Below are positions 1-8,585 of a DNA stretch of 64,000 nucleotides, piece after piece. A program made the translations under genes and the position numbers. Origin of the DNA: Thiomicrorhabdus sp965602805 (lineage in GTDB: Bacteria; Pseudomonadota; Gammaproteobacteria; Thiomicrospirales; Thiomicrospiraceae); assembly GCA_965602805.1 (NCBI GenBank), contig CBFCZK010000003.1, positions 62,001 through 126,000 of the forward strand. The letters run 5' to 3'. The notes beneath the pieces were generated by a model. That model had not been told where the DNA came from. It worked only from the letters and a program-made list of their open reading frames with translations, and did not search any database. Positions within the stretch are counted from its first letter, which is position 1. Each line of letters begins with the position of its first letter.

Positions 1-320
1 GGATAAAAACTCGCTAAACTAGCAACCACTACTTGCAACATGTGCATTGGATGGGTTGTCGGTGGCAAGTTCTTCATAATCTCGCGAATATTATATTTAA
101 CACGACGATTATTTCTTAATTCAGTATCAAAGTTAGCGAGTTCTTCTGCTGTCGGCAATTCACCAAACAACAACAGTAGAGTAGTTTCTTCAAAAGAGGA
201 GTACTCTGCTAACTCTTGAATATCGTAACCTCGATATGTCAGGACTCCTTTCTGGCCATCAATAAAAGAAATTTTTGATTCCGTTGCCGGAACACCTGCT
301 AAACCTGGGATGTATTGCAT
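1..320 (-). CDS. gltA: Citrate synthase, N-terminal fragment (cut by window edge)
   Basis: Reading the minus strand from an ATG at 318-320 gives about 106 residues beginning MQYIPGLAGVPATESKISF and continuing with DGQKGVLTYRGYDIQELAE. This is the start of the bacterial citrate synthase family (condensation of acetyl-CoA with oxaloacetate in the cytoplasm). The IPGLAGVPATxS opening and the YRGYxIxELAE block are characteristic. The rest lies beyond base 1, so the catalytic His and Asp residues cannot be checked, and a 2-methylcitrate synthase cannot be excluded. It lies upstream of erpA's stop with a gap of about 57 bases, so erpA and gltA could be co-transcribed. Confidence 0.85.
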   Translation of the reverse strand, partial: MQYIPGLAGVPATESKISFIDGQKGVLTYRGYDIQELAEYSSFEETTLLLLFGELPTAEELANFDTELRNNRRVKYNIREIMKNLPPTTHPMHMLQVVVASLASFY

Positions 321-377
321 AATACTACTCTAAGCGTTGATTTTAATTAAGATTAAAGAAAAGTGCGAACGAAACAA

Positions 378-719
378 TTAGACACTGAAAGAAGAACCAC
401 AACCACAAGTTGTCGTCGCATTCGGGTTCTCAATCACGAAACGCGCACCCTGCAAATCTTCAAGATAATCAATTTTCGCACCGACTAGATATTGAAAACT
501 CATTGAGTCGACCAGTAAGGTTACACCCTCTTTGGTGACAACGGTATCATCTTCATTTTGAGTTTCATCAAAGGTGAAACCGTATGAAAACCCAGAACAA
601 CCTCCACCAGAGATGTAAACACGTAATTTTAGATTTGGATTTTGTTCATCTTCGATTAAGCCACTGACTTTTGCCGCAGCAGCTTCTGTAAAATCTAACG
701 GTGTTGGAATAGCAGACAT
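378..719 (-). CDS. erpA: Iron-sulfur cluster insertion protein ErpA
   Basis: This 113-residue A-type carrier protein receives Fe-S clusters and passes them to apo-proteins. The three ligand cysteines of the family are visible: C41 in GGGCSGF and C105 and C107 in the C-terminal CGCG motif. The length matches ErpA/IscA/HesB proteins. The choice of ErpA over IscA rests on the lone position (no isc genes nearby) and on the sequence around SGFSYGF, so the paralogue assignment is slightly less certain than the family. Its promoter probably lies in the 160-base gap toward argC. Confidence 0.92.
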   Translation of the reverse strand: MSAIPTPLDFTEAAAAKVSGLIEDEQNPNLKLRVYISGGGCSGFSYGFTFDETQNEDDTVVTKEGVTLLVDSMSFQYLVGAKIDYLEDLQGARFVIENPNATTTCGCGSSFSV

Positions 720-800
720 CTCGGTTTCTCTTATAGTTTATCAACTCCGCTTAAGCCTTCTTATGCTTATTAGACGTGAGTTTTAGTAGCCCAAAAAATC

Positions 801-808
801 ATTATAAC
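801..808 (-). promoter_or_regulatory. Candidate extended -10 promoter for erpA
   Basis: On the minus strand the sequence TGTTATAAT gives a consensus -10 hexamer (complement of 801-806) preceded by an extended -10 TGn. No good -35 is visible at 17 bases. It lies about 80 bases upstream of the erpA start. Inference from sequence only. Confidence 0.4.
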
Positions 809-880
809 AAAAAACAACCACTCACTCATGTCTGAATACATTCAGTCAACAAGCTACCTTTAAGCAAAATTTGATTAATT

Positions 881-1936
881 TTAAGGCAGCAATGCAACTT
901 GATTCAAGCCTGCATTTTCCGGCAAATCACACATAATATTCATATTCTGGATCGCTTGTCCCGCCGCGCCTTTCACCAAGTTATCGATGACCGATGTCAC
1001 GACAACCGTATTACCGCCAGGAGGACAATAAATCGCCATACGACACATGTTCGAGCCCTTCACCATTCTAGTTTCAGGAAAACTACCGGCCGGCATCACA
1101 TCGACAAAAGGCTCGTTTGCATAAGCCTTTTCATACAAGTCTTGCAACTCTGCCTGCGTCTTTTCAGACTTGAGTGTCGCATAAATCGTTGACTCCATAC
1201 CACGTACCATCGGTAGCAAATGCGGTACGAAGGTTAGGCCAACCTCCTGACCTGTAAGCTGCGCCATTTTCTCTTTCATCTCAGGCAAGTGTCGATGACC
1301 GCTCACCCCATAGGCTTTAAAACTTTCACTCATCTCTGCACCCAGCATTGCCACATTAGCGCCTTTACCTGCGCCACTCACGCCCGATTTACCATCAGCA
1401 ATAATCGAATCTACATTCACCAGGCCTGCTTGCAGTAAAGGCAAAAACCCTAATAAAATACTGGTTGGGTAACATCCCGGGTTGGCGATGACTTTCGCAT
1501 TTTTAATTTTTTCACGGTAGTATTCAGGCAGACCATAGACCGCTTCAGCCATCAGACTTTCACTCGCAGGCTCAATGCCATACCACTTTTGCCAAACGGC
1601 CAAATCTTCAATTCTGAAATCCGCAGCCAAATCAATCACCTTAACGCCATTGGCAATCAACTCAGCTGCCATACTCATCGCCACGCCATGCGGTGTAGCA
1701 AAGAACACCACATCACAGGTTATTAATTTTTCAATGTCTGGCACTGAAAACCGCAAATCATAAATACCCCGTAAGTTCGGATACATATCAGCAACCGCCA
1801 CACCATCTTCACTTCGAGAGGTAATCATCGTCACTTCAGAAAAAGGGTGATTAGCAAGGGTTCTTAATAGCTCAACACCGGTATAACCTGTTCCACCGAC
1901 AATTCCAATTTGAACTTTTTGATCTTTGATTTGCAT
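881..1936 (-). CDS. argC: N-acetyl-gamma-glutamyl-phosphate reductase
   Basis: The 351-residue product catalyses the NADPH-dependent third step of arginine biosynthesis. The Rossmann nucleotide loop is GIVGGTGYTG at residues 11-20, and the catalytic cysteine is C155 in ANPGCYPTS, which is the family signature. A histidine-rich GVSGHRHLPE stretch follows near residue 210, as expected for the second catalytic motif. Length and motifs are typical of the long type-1 ArgC. No other arginine gene is adjacent. The next 540 bases upstream are non-coding, so it probably has its own promoter there. Confidence 0.95.
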   Translation of the reverse strand: MQIKDQKVQIGIVGGTGYTGVELLRTLANHPFSEVTMITSRSEDGVAVADMYPNLRGIYDLRFSVPDIEKLITCDVVFFATPHGVAMSMAAELIANGVKVIDLAADFRIEDLAVWQKWYGIEPASESLMAEAVYGLPEYYREKIKNAKVIANPGCYPTSILLGFLPLLQAGLVNVDSIIADGKSGVSGAGKGANVAMLGAEMSESFKAYGVSGHRHLPEMKEKMAQLTGQEVGLTFVPHLLPMVRGMESTIYATLKSEKTQAELQDLYEKAYANEPFVDVMPAGSFPETRMVKGSNMCRMAIYCPPGGNTVVVTSVIDNLVKGAAGQAIQNMNIMCDLPENAGLNQVALLP

Positions 1937-2476
1937 AGTTTTTCCTAAAACGATTGGGGCACCGCGTATAGAGCACGGCTCTTATCTGGATTTTACTGAT
2001 TGCCCTCTATTTTAACTAAAAATCCATTGAAAGTTTTCTTAAAGACTGGAAAGGGCTACTCAATTTATTCAAAACATGGTCAGTACAGGGGGGGGGGCTA
2101 CTCGCTAAACGGTTCAATTTAGTGGCCGTAAATTTCTAAAGCCTTGTATTTAAAATATTAGACAAGTCCCATACAGAATGCCTGGGGATTGATAAAGTTG
2201 TGTTAAATAGTGACCCAGATGCAGATTAATATACATGGGTTGACCTTGTGCTTTAGACGGCAACTGTCCCTAAAAAATCACATCGCCACTAACTTCACAG
2301 ACTTTCAATATTAGCTTTAGAATCCAGCACCAATAAAGTTCAATCTTTTCAGGCTCAACAATTGATTACAACAATACAAATCGCCCAATAAAATAAAGTG
2401 ATTCCACATCCATTTTATGAATGTTAATATGACTCAAGTACAAATTTTTTCATTAAATTATATGGGTTAAAAAATT
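1937..2476. other. Long intergenic region with a G10 tract
   Basis: These 540 bases separate argC (minus) from the GGDEF-EAL gene (plus), so both promoters should lie here. I see no convincing ORF, tRNA or repeat of the main palindrome family. The striking element is a run of ten G at 2088-2097, unusual in this AT-rich gap. The last 60 bases before the GTG at 2477 are very AT-rich. Confidence 0.6.
2088..2097. repeat. Homopolymeric G10 tract
   Basis: Ten consecutive G residues follow CAGTACA. Mononucleotide runs of this length can slip in replication. It lies about 380 bases upstream of the GGDEF-EAL start and about 150 bases upstream of argC on the other strand. It is outside any ORF I can support. 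Confidence 0.9.
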
Positions 2477-5245
2477 GTGACACTTATCCAGCGCTTTAAT
2501 TCAAAAATCAGCTACAAACTACATGTTCCAATCATTGCCGTAATCGCTACCGGGCTGTTTATTGTCACGCTAAATGCAGTCCTATCCATTCAGCAACTAA
2601 CCGCAGAAAAACACACTGAAGTCCAAGAAACCTATCAAAACTACGCCAACAAAGCCTTAGAGAGTCAGCATCAAATCGCTTTAACCAATGCCATTGCGAT
2701 TGCCAATAACCCAGCGATTCAGCAAGCTTTATTTGATCAAGATCGCCAGGCTGCCCAAAATATCTTAAGCGCTCTCGTTAGCCAATATAAAGAATACACT
2801 AATTTTTCCAATGTAAAAATTCATCTGCACACGCTTGATTTACACAGTTTTTTACGTAGTTGGCGACCAGACCGCCATGGCGATGATCTGAGCAAGTTCC
2901 GCCACTCCCTTCATCAACTTCAATTAACACAGGCTCCATTTACGACCTTTGAACTGGGGCGTGCAGGCATTTTATTACGCGGAATTGCCCCCATCAAGTA
3001 TCAAGACCAACTCATTGGTTCAGTTGAGTTTATTCAGGACTTTGAACCTGTAGTGAATGAACTAAAGCAGAAACACAAGTTAGAAACTTTGATTTTAAGC
3101 TCCCATGACCAGACCATAAGCTACTTCAACGCTCTCACAGAAGTTGGCCAAAACCGTGTTTTATTGAATAGCGACCACACCACTAATCAAGCACTTATTC
3201 AGTCTTTAAAAAACTATGATTTTGACCAACTGGAAAAAGACAACCATATTATTAAAGGGAACTTCTATACCACCGCAGTACCTCTATTAGACTTTAATAA
3301 AAAGAAAATAGGCTGTTTTTTAATTGCCGACTCGCTGAGTCATGTCAACAGCATCATTGACCATGCACAAAAGACTTTACTCTACCAAATCATCATTATG
3401 CTGATAGTGGATCTGTTAATTATCCTGATCCTAGTGTGGATTCTACAGCGATCCATTACCAATCCGATTACCCAGCTCTCCGACAGGATTCAGCATGTGG
3501 ATTCAATTATGGACGATTTAGGACAATTAAAACAAAGTGTGGCCATTAAAACCTATCGTCAGGATGAAATTGGGAGCATTTCCAATGCCTTTGACAGCTT
3601 TGTTAATCATATTAGTGACCTATTCATAAACTTACAAAAATCTAACCAAATTACTGGTGAATATCTGAAAGCAGTCGACGCCGGCAGCATTGTTTCCAAA
3701 GCAAACCCAAAAGGTATCATTACCTACGCTAACCAAGCATTATGTGACGCAACAGGCTATACGACTGAAGAATTAATAGGACAGCCTCACAATATTTTTA
3801 GACACCCTAGCACGCCAAAATCAACCTTTAGAGATTTGTGGAAAACGATTACACAGGGAAAAATATGGCATGGTTTATTTAAAAACAAATGCAAGGATGG
3901 CTCAACTTTTTATGCCAATATTACCGTTGTGCCCATCCTTGATGAGAAAGGCGCTATCACTGAATATTTAGCGCTTCGAGACGATGTAACAGAACTAGTA
4001 CAAAGCCAGAAAAAATTGCGGAAAGCTTTTAATACTGACATTCTTACTAGGCTGGGCAATCGCTTTAAATTACTGGACGACTATACAACGCTTGATGAAG
4101 CTTATTTGGCCATTATCGATATTCGTTCATTTAAAGAAATTAATGATTTCTATGGCTATGAACTGGGTGACAAAGTCATTATTGAACTCTCCAATCGACT
4201 GTTCAATTATTTTGAAGAAGCAGCATACCAAGCCTATCGCTTACAAGGAGATGAATTCGCTATTTTGGCAAATGCCTCATTAATATCAATAGAAGACTTT
4301 ATTGAAAAGGTTAAAAGCTTTTCAGTCAATATTGAAACCACCCCCTTAGTCATTGAAGACTATAACCCTGAAATTGACTTAACAATGGGAATATCGTCAC
4401 ATCGTGCCGAATTGTTTACCGAAGCTGATATCGCCCATAAAACCGCCAAAAAACGTAATAAAACACTGCTTATCTATTCAAATGAACTCAAAACCAGTGA
4501 TGAATACAAAAACAACTTACTTTGGACTGGCCGAGTCAAAAAGGCATTAAGCCAAGGACGTATTTTGAGTTTTTACCAACCCATTGTGAATAATGCTACC
4601 CAGGAAATAGAAAAATATGAAGCACTGGTACGCATGACACTGGAAGACGGCAAGATCATATCCCCGTTCTTTTTCCTAGATATTTCCAAAAAGGCCCGAC
4701 TTTATAGCAAAATCACCAGGACTATGATTCAAAATAGTTTTGAATATTTTGAAAATCGTAGCGAGCAGTTCTCCATCAATCTAACCGCTGACGACATTGC
4801 AAATGAAGAAGTCACTAACTACCTCATTGCTATGCTGGATAAGCACCGAGTGGCGGATCGCCTGGTGTTGGAAATCGTAGAATCTGAAAGCATCCAAAAC
4901 TTTGAAGAAGTTGGATATTTCATTCAGATGGTCAAACAGAAAGGCTGCATGATTGCCGTGGATGACTTTGGTACAGGTTATTCTAATTTTGAATTTTTAC
5001 TTAAACTCAAACCCGATTTCTTAAAAATCGACGGTAGCATGATTAAGAATATTCACAAAGACTCAGATACCTACAGTGTAGTAGAAACTATTGTTGATTT
5101 TGCTAAGAAAAATAATATCAAAACCATCGCTGAGTTCGTCAGTGAAAAAGAGATCTTTGATATTGTTAAAGACTTGGGAGTTGATTACTCTCAAGGTTAT
5201 TATTTTGGAGAACCGAAACCGGGTGCAGAACAGGCTCAAGGCTAA
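2477..5245 (+). CDS. Membrane sensor with HAMP, PAS, degenerate GGDEF and EAL domains
   Basis: The 922-residue protein starts at a GTG. Transmembrane helices near residues 19-41 and 303-325 bracket a large periplasmic sensor region of the dCache type. A HAMP segment follows (about 327-380), then a PAS domain (about 395-510, with GYTTEELIGQP and FRHPSTP), a GGDEF domain (about 515-690) and an EAL domain (about 700-915). The GGDEF signature reads QGDEF, so cyclase activity is doubtful. The EAL domain keeps EALVR, the NLTADD asparagine, DDFGTGYSN and a late glutamate and QGYYFG, so it is probably an active c-di-GMP phosphodiesterase. The ligand is unknown. It stands alone and meets the GST gene tail to tail with six bases between them. 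Confidence 0.85.
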   Translation: MTLIQRFNSKISYKLHVPIIAVIATGLFIVTLNAVLSIQQLTAEKHTEVQETYQNYANKALESQHQIALTNAIAIANNPAIQQALFDQDRQAAQNILSALVSQYKEYTNFSNVKIHLHTLDLHSFLRSWRPDRHGDDLSKFRHSLHQLQLTQAPFTTFELGRAGILLRGIAPIKYQDQLIGSVEFIQDFEPVVNELKQKHKLETLILSSHDQTISYFNALTEVGQNRVLLNSDHTTNQALIQSLKNYDFDQLEKDNHIIKGNFYTTAVPLLDFNKKKIGCFLIADSLSHVNSIIDHAQKTLLYQIIIMLIVDLLIILILVWILQRSITNPITQLSDRIQHVDSIMDDLGQLKQSVAIKTYRQDEIGSISNAFDSFVNHISDLFINLQKSNQITGEYLKAVDAGSIVSKANPKGIITYANQALCDATGYTTEELIGQPHNIFRHPSTPKSTFRDLWKTITQGKIWHGLFKNKCKDGSTFYANITVVPILDEKGAITEYLALRDDVTELVQSQKKLRKAFNTDILTRLGNRFKLLDDYTTLDEAYLAIIDIRSFKEINDFYGYELGDKVIIELSNRLFNYFEEAAYQAYRLQGDEFAILANASLISIEDFIEKVKSFSVNIETTPLVIEDYNPEIDLTMGISSHRAELFTEADIAHKTAKKRNKTLLIYSNELKTSDEYKNNLLWTGRVKKALSQGRILSFYQPIVNNATQEIEKYEALVRMTLEDGKIISPFFFLDISKKARLYSKITRTMIQNSFEYFENRSEQFSINLTADDIANEEVTNYLIAMLDKHRVADRLVLEIVESESIQNFEEVGYFIQMVKQKGCMIAVDDFGTGYSNFEFLLKLKPDFLKIDGSMIKNIHKDSDTYSVVETIVDFAKKNNIKTIAEFVSEKEIFDIVKDLGVDYSQGYYFGEPKPGAEQAQG

Positions 5246-5251
5246 CCTGAT

Positions 5252-5986
5252 TTATTGAGCAATTTGAGCTTTTGCTAAGAATTGATCACGCGTTTGTAAC
5301 TCAGGTTCATAAACCCATAATGGCGTATTAAAAACCTGCCAAACAGGTCGGTTTTTCATAACCTCCGTAAAATACTCTACTTCAAGATGCTGTGTTAACC
5401 ATTTATTTAGGTGAGTATATACCGACTGCTCAAACCATTGTTTATCAACATGGGCAAACTGCCTGATAAAAGGGAAAATCGCAATATCTGCAAAGCTGAC
5501 TTGCTGGCCATTCAGTGCCAATAGGTTATTGACTGAATTGCTATAAGCCAGCAAGTCCTCAAGTATTTGTAAAAACACCCCTCCTCTTGACCGATAGACC
5601 TCTGGCGATTCTTCAGGAAAACGCTCTGCGTATTTGTAATGATCTAAATGCATTTTGAACTCATTATCACAAATATAAATCAAAGCCATCATTTCGGAAA
5701 AGCCTTGATCCTGCTTTAAGGGTAACCAATTCAAACCATCATTCTGCGATAAAGCCCATAACATAATGTCACGACTCTCATCAATCACCTGGCCGTCAGG
5801 CAAGATTAACACCGGCACAGTACCTTTAGGCGAAGCACTCAACATCTCAATAGGCTTATCCCAGAAAACAATCTCACGCTGTTCCACCTGTATACCCGAA
5901 GCCATAATCGCCATACGGGCACGCATGGCATAAGGACAACGGCGATAAGAGTATAAAACAGGATGATTGACCACAAGTAACTCCAA
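5252..5986 (-). CDS. Glutathione S-transferase-like protein
   Basis: The 244-residue protein has a thioredoxin-fold N-terminus with YSYRRCPYAMRARMA at about residues 12-26, which is the CPYA/CPxx active-site type shared by omega-like GSTs and glutaredoxins, and a cis-proline-like TVPVLI at about 56-61. The helical C-terminal half carries SFADIAIFPFIRQF, typical of the GST C-terminal domain. It probably acts in thiol chemistry in the cytoplasm. The substrate is unknown. The gene is transcribed away from a perfect palindrome at 6011-6042. Confidence 0.8.
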   Translation of the reverse strand: MELLVVNHPVLYSYRRCPYAMRARMAIMASGIQVEQREIVFWDKPIEMLSASPKGTVPVLILPDGQVIDESRDIMLWALSQNDGLNWLPLKQDQGFSEMMALIYICDNEFKMHLDHYKYAERFPEESPEVYRSRGGVFLQILEDLLAYSNSVNNLLALNGQQVSFADIAIFPFIRQFAHVDKQWFEQSVYTHLNKWLTQHLEVEYFTEVMKNRPVWQVFNTPLWVYEPELQTRDQFLAKAQIAQ

Positions 5987-6010
5987 ATAATGAGATTAAA
6001 TTCAAAGCCC

Positions 6011-6042
6011 ACACAAAGTGACCAGGCCTGGTCACTTTGTGT
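6011..6042. repeat. 32-bp perfect palindrome with the GACCAGGCCTGGTC core
   Basis: The two 16-base arms, 6011-6026 and 6027-6042, are exact reverse complements. The core GACCAGGCCTGGTC is the window-wide repeated motif; the outer ACACAAAGT arms are unique to this copy. It lies just upstream of the GST gene (starts 5986), close to its promoter, and downstream of the groEL terminator region. Confidence 0.95.
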
Positions 6043-6086
6043 AAACTCTAAAAACAGTATTATAAAACAAAACATCCGTCCACAAA

Positions 6087-6110
6087 AAAGCCCGCATTAA
6101 TGCGGGCTTT
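6087..6110. terminator. Bidirectional-looking intrinsic terminator downstream of groEL
   Basis: The arms AAAGCCCGCATT and AATGCGGGCTTT form a perfect GC-rich hairpin with A/T tracts on both sides. It lies downstream of groEL on the minus strand, beyond the long inverted repeat at 6135-6274, and would stop groESL transcripts before the GST gene. Confidence 0.8.
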
Positions 6111-6134
6111 CAAAAAAATAAGCGCTAAGCAAAT

Positions 6135-6274
6135 TTTTGAATTGAGGAGGTCAGCTGTGCCGTTGATACAAGGCGGGAAAATGACCCGTAGCGCAGTGTA
6201 CATAAAGTACATGAGCAACGGAAGCATTTACCCAACGCAGTAGCGATGGTGCAGATGGCCTCCTCAAACAAAAA
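6135..6274. repeat. 140-bp inverted-repeat element in the groEL 3' region
   Basis: The outer arms, 6135-6161 and 6248-6274, are about 27 bases each and nearly complementary: both contain TTGAGGAGG followed by a CA-CTG-CC pattern. The interior carries a second inverted repeat around GTACATAAAGTAC. The right arm touches the groEL stop codon. The layout resembles a MITE-like or REP-like intergenic element. It could fold into a long hairpin in the groEL mRNA. Confidence 0.75.
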
Positions 6275-7909
6275 TTACATCATGCCGCCCATTCCTCCTC
6301 CGCCACCCATTGCCGCATCAGCAGTAGCACCGTCTTTAGCAGGAAGATCCGCAATCGCTGCACCAGTCGTTAATACTAAACCAGCAACAGACGCTGCATT
6401 TTGAAGTGCAGAACGCGTTACTTTAGCTGGATCGATAATCCCAGCTTCAATCATATCGCAATAGATCTCTTTTGCTGCATCAAAACCGTAATGACCAGAA
6501 CCTTCCATTACCTTATTGACGATAACAGAACCTTCTAAACCACAGTTAGCGGCAATCTGACGCATTGGCTCTTCCATTGCACGTAGTGCAATTTGGATAC
6601 CGACATTTTGATCAGCGTTATCACCTTTAATGGTTAGATTGGCTTTAGCGCGAACTAATGCAACACCACCACCGGCAACAATTCCTTCTTGAACGGCTGC
6701 ACGAGTCGCGTGAAGTGCATCGTCAACACGATCCTTCTTCTCTTTCATTTCCATCTCTGTAGCAGCACCTAACTTAAGCACGGCAACACCACCAGAAAGC
6801 TTCGCTAAACGCTCTTGTAGTTTTTCTTTGTCGTATTCAGAAGTAGTTGTGTCTACTTGTGCACGAATTTGAGCACAACGACCATCAATGTCTTCTTTAT
6901 CGCCAGCACCATCAATCAACTTAGTATTGTCTTTACCAACAACAATCGTCTTAACTTCACCTAATAAATCTAGGGTGATTGCATCAAGTGAAAGACCTAC
7001 TTCTTCAGAAATAACCGTTCCGCCAGTCAAAATAGCCATATCTTGTAACATCGCTTTACGACGTTCACCAAAACCAGGTGCCTTAACCGCTGCAACTTTA
7101 ACGATACCACGCATATTGTTGATAACTAATGTCGCTAGTGCTTCACCGTCAACATCTTCTGCAATAATCAATAAAGGACGACCTGCTTTAGAAACCGCTT
7201 CTAAAGTTGGTAGTAATTCACGGATGTTTGAAATTTTCTTGTCATAAAGCAAGATGAAAGGCGCTTCTAATTCAGCAACCATTTTGTCTTGGTTTGTGAC
7301 GAAGTAAGGAGAAAGGTAACCACGGTCAAATTCCATCCCTTCTACAACAACTAATTCGTCTTGTAGTGAAGAACCTTCTTCAACGGTGATAACACCTTCA
7401 GTGCTTACTCTTTCCATAGCATCTGCAATCATTTTACCGATCGCTGTATCAGAGTTAGCCGAAATCGTTCCAACCTGAGCGATTGCTGCAGACGTTGTAC
7501 AAGGCTGAGCCATTGCTTTAATTTCAGCAACAACCGCTTCTACTGCCTTGTGAATACCACGGTTTAAATCCATTGGATTCATACCAGCAGCGACAGACTT
7601 CATACCTTCACGAACGATTGACTGTGCAAGTACAGTCGCTGTCGTTGTACCATCACCAGCAACATCATTGGTTTGAGAAGCAACTTCTTTAACCATCTGT
7701 GCGCCCATGTTCATGAACTTGTCTTCTAAATCGATTTCACGTGCAACAGAAACACCATCTTTTGTTACGACTGGCGCACCAAATGATTTTTCTAATACAA
7801 CGTTACGACCCTTAGGTCCTAAAGTAACTTTTACAGCATCTGCAAGAACGTTAATACCTTCAACCATCTTCTCACGAGCATCTATACCAAATCTGACGTC
7901 TTTTGCCAT
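6275..7909 (-). CDS. groEL: 60-kDa chaperonin GroEL
   Basis: The 544-residue protein forms the double-ring chaperonin that folds cytoplasmic proteins with GroES and ATP. The start MAKDVRFGIDAREKM, the ATP-site GDGTTTATVLA block at about residues 86-96 and the flexible GGM-repeat tail (GGGGGMGGMM) are all present. The length is standard. It follows groES with a 91-base gap in one operon controlled by the CIRCE operator at 8391-8417. Confidence 0.98.
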   Translation of the reverse strand: MAKDVRFGIDAREKMVEGINVLADAVKVTLGPKGRNVVLEKSFGAPVVTKDGVSVAREIDLEDKFMNMGAQMVKEVASQTNDVAGDGTTTATVLAQSIVREGMKSVAAGMNPMDLNRGIHKAVEAVVAEIKAMAQPCTTSAAIAQVGTISANSDTAIGKMIADAMERVSTEGVITVEEGSSLQDELVVVEGMEFDRGYLSPYFVTNQDKMVAELEAPFILLYDKKISNIRELLPTLEAVSKAGRPLLIIAEDVDGEALATLVINNMRGIVKVAAVKAPGFGERRKAMLQDMAILTGGTVISEEVGLSLDAITLDLLGEVKTIVVGKDNTKLIDGAGDKEDIDGRCAQIRAQVDTTTSEYDKEKLQERLAKLSGGVAVLKLGAATEMEMKEKKDRVDDALHATRAAVQEGIVAGGGVALVRAKANLTIKGDNADQNVGIQIALRAMEEPMRQIAANCGLEGSVIVNKVMEGSGHYGFDAAKEIYCDMIEAGIIDPAKVTRSALQNAASVAGLVLTTGAAIADLPAKDGATADAAMGGGGGMGGMM

Positions 7910-8000
7910 TTTACTAATTCCTTAAATTCTTGAATAAATTCTATCAATAACCACCCTGCCAACCCACATTAACAATGTGGTCGCAGAATACTTTTGTTAT

Positions 8001-8291
8001 TTAATCGATAATTGCGATAATGTCATCTTCACGCAAAATAGTTAAAGTTTCACCTTTATCATCTTTAGTCTCTTGACCAGCGTATTGAGTAAACAATACT
8101 TTATCGCCGACTTTTACCGTCATGGCAATAATAGTACCGGCATCAGATGCTTTACCTGGACCAATCGCAAGTACTTCACCTAAGTTCTGCTTCTCTTGTG
8201 CAGAACCTGGTAAAAGAATTCCACCCGCTGATTCTTTTTGCTCTTCAACGCGGCGAATAACAACACGGTCATGTAATGGCTTGATGTTCAT
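8001..8291 (-). CDS. groES: 10-kDa co-chaperonin GroES
   Basis: The 96-residue protein caps the GroEL ring. The opening MNIKPLHDRVVIRR and the mobile-loop region with SAGGILLPGSA at about residues 21-31 are diagnostic. The Shine-Dalgarno AGGAGACACC lies just before the ATG. It is the first gene of the groESL operon, with an approximately 100-base leader from the CIRCE promoter. Confidence 0.98.
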   Translation of the reverse strand: MNIKPLHDRVVIRRVEEQKESAGGILLPGSAQEKQNLGEVLAIGPGKASDAGTIIAMTVKVGDKVLFTQYAGQETKDDKGETLTILREDDIIAIID

Positions 8292-8390
8292 AGGTGTCTC
8301 CTAAAGTTTAAATAATATGGTTTTCAAGGTTATTTCGACTAAAGCCGAAACGGTCATTTCTTTAATACTAAATCCGCTACTCGACGACTT

Positions 8391-8417
8391 TTAGCACTCT
8401 ACCCTTGAGAGTGCTAA
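8391..8417 (-). promoter_or_regulatory. CIRCE operator (HrcA binding site) of groESL
   Basis: TTAGCACTC, nine bases, then GAGTGCTAA: this matches the CIRCE consensus TTAGCACTC-N9-GAGTGCTAA at every position. HrcA repressor binding at CIRCE is established in many bacteria. Here it directly follows a -10/-35 pair, so bound HrcA would block initiation. hrcA itself is not in this window. Confidence 0.95.
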
Positions 8418-8419
8418 TT

Positions 8420-8447
8420 ATTTTAGTCATCTACGGCAATCTGTCAA
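8420..8447 (-). promoter_or_regulatory. Sigma-70 promoter of groESL
   Basis: On the minus strand TTGACA (complement of 8442-8447) and TAAAAT (complement of 8420-8425) are separated by 16 bases. The predicted start falls at the CIRCE operator. I see no sigma-32-type promoter, so control may be by HrcA on a housekeeping promoter. Confidence 0.75.
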
Positions 8448-8500
8448 CTAAATATGGGGTTAGTTGAAATGAATTCAAGGATTTACAGGAAAAAAATAAG

Positions 8501-8522
8501 TAATGACCAGGCCTGGTCATTA
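8501..8522. repeat. 22-bp perfect palindrome with the GACCAGGCCTGGTC core
   Basis: The arms TAATGACCAGG and CCTGGTCATTA are exact complements. The copy lies between proB's 3' end (8586) and the groESL promoter, downstream of proB and upstream of groES, where it could serve as a terminator-like hairpin or protein site. Confidence 0.95.
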
Positions 8523-8585
8523 TAAATATACGTTAAGACACTTAGCGATAGAGCGAACACTTTCTAAAAAGTGAAAGGCCTAAGC

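Noticed and set aside
6888..7247. Open frame opposite groEL
   Set aside because: It is a shadow of groEL codon use on the other strand, without a ribosome site. The same applies to other antisense frames over uvrA and the ribosomal genes.
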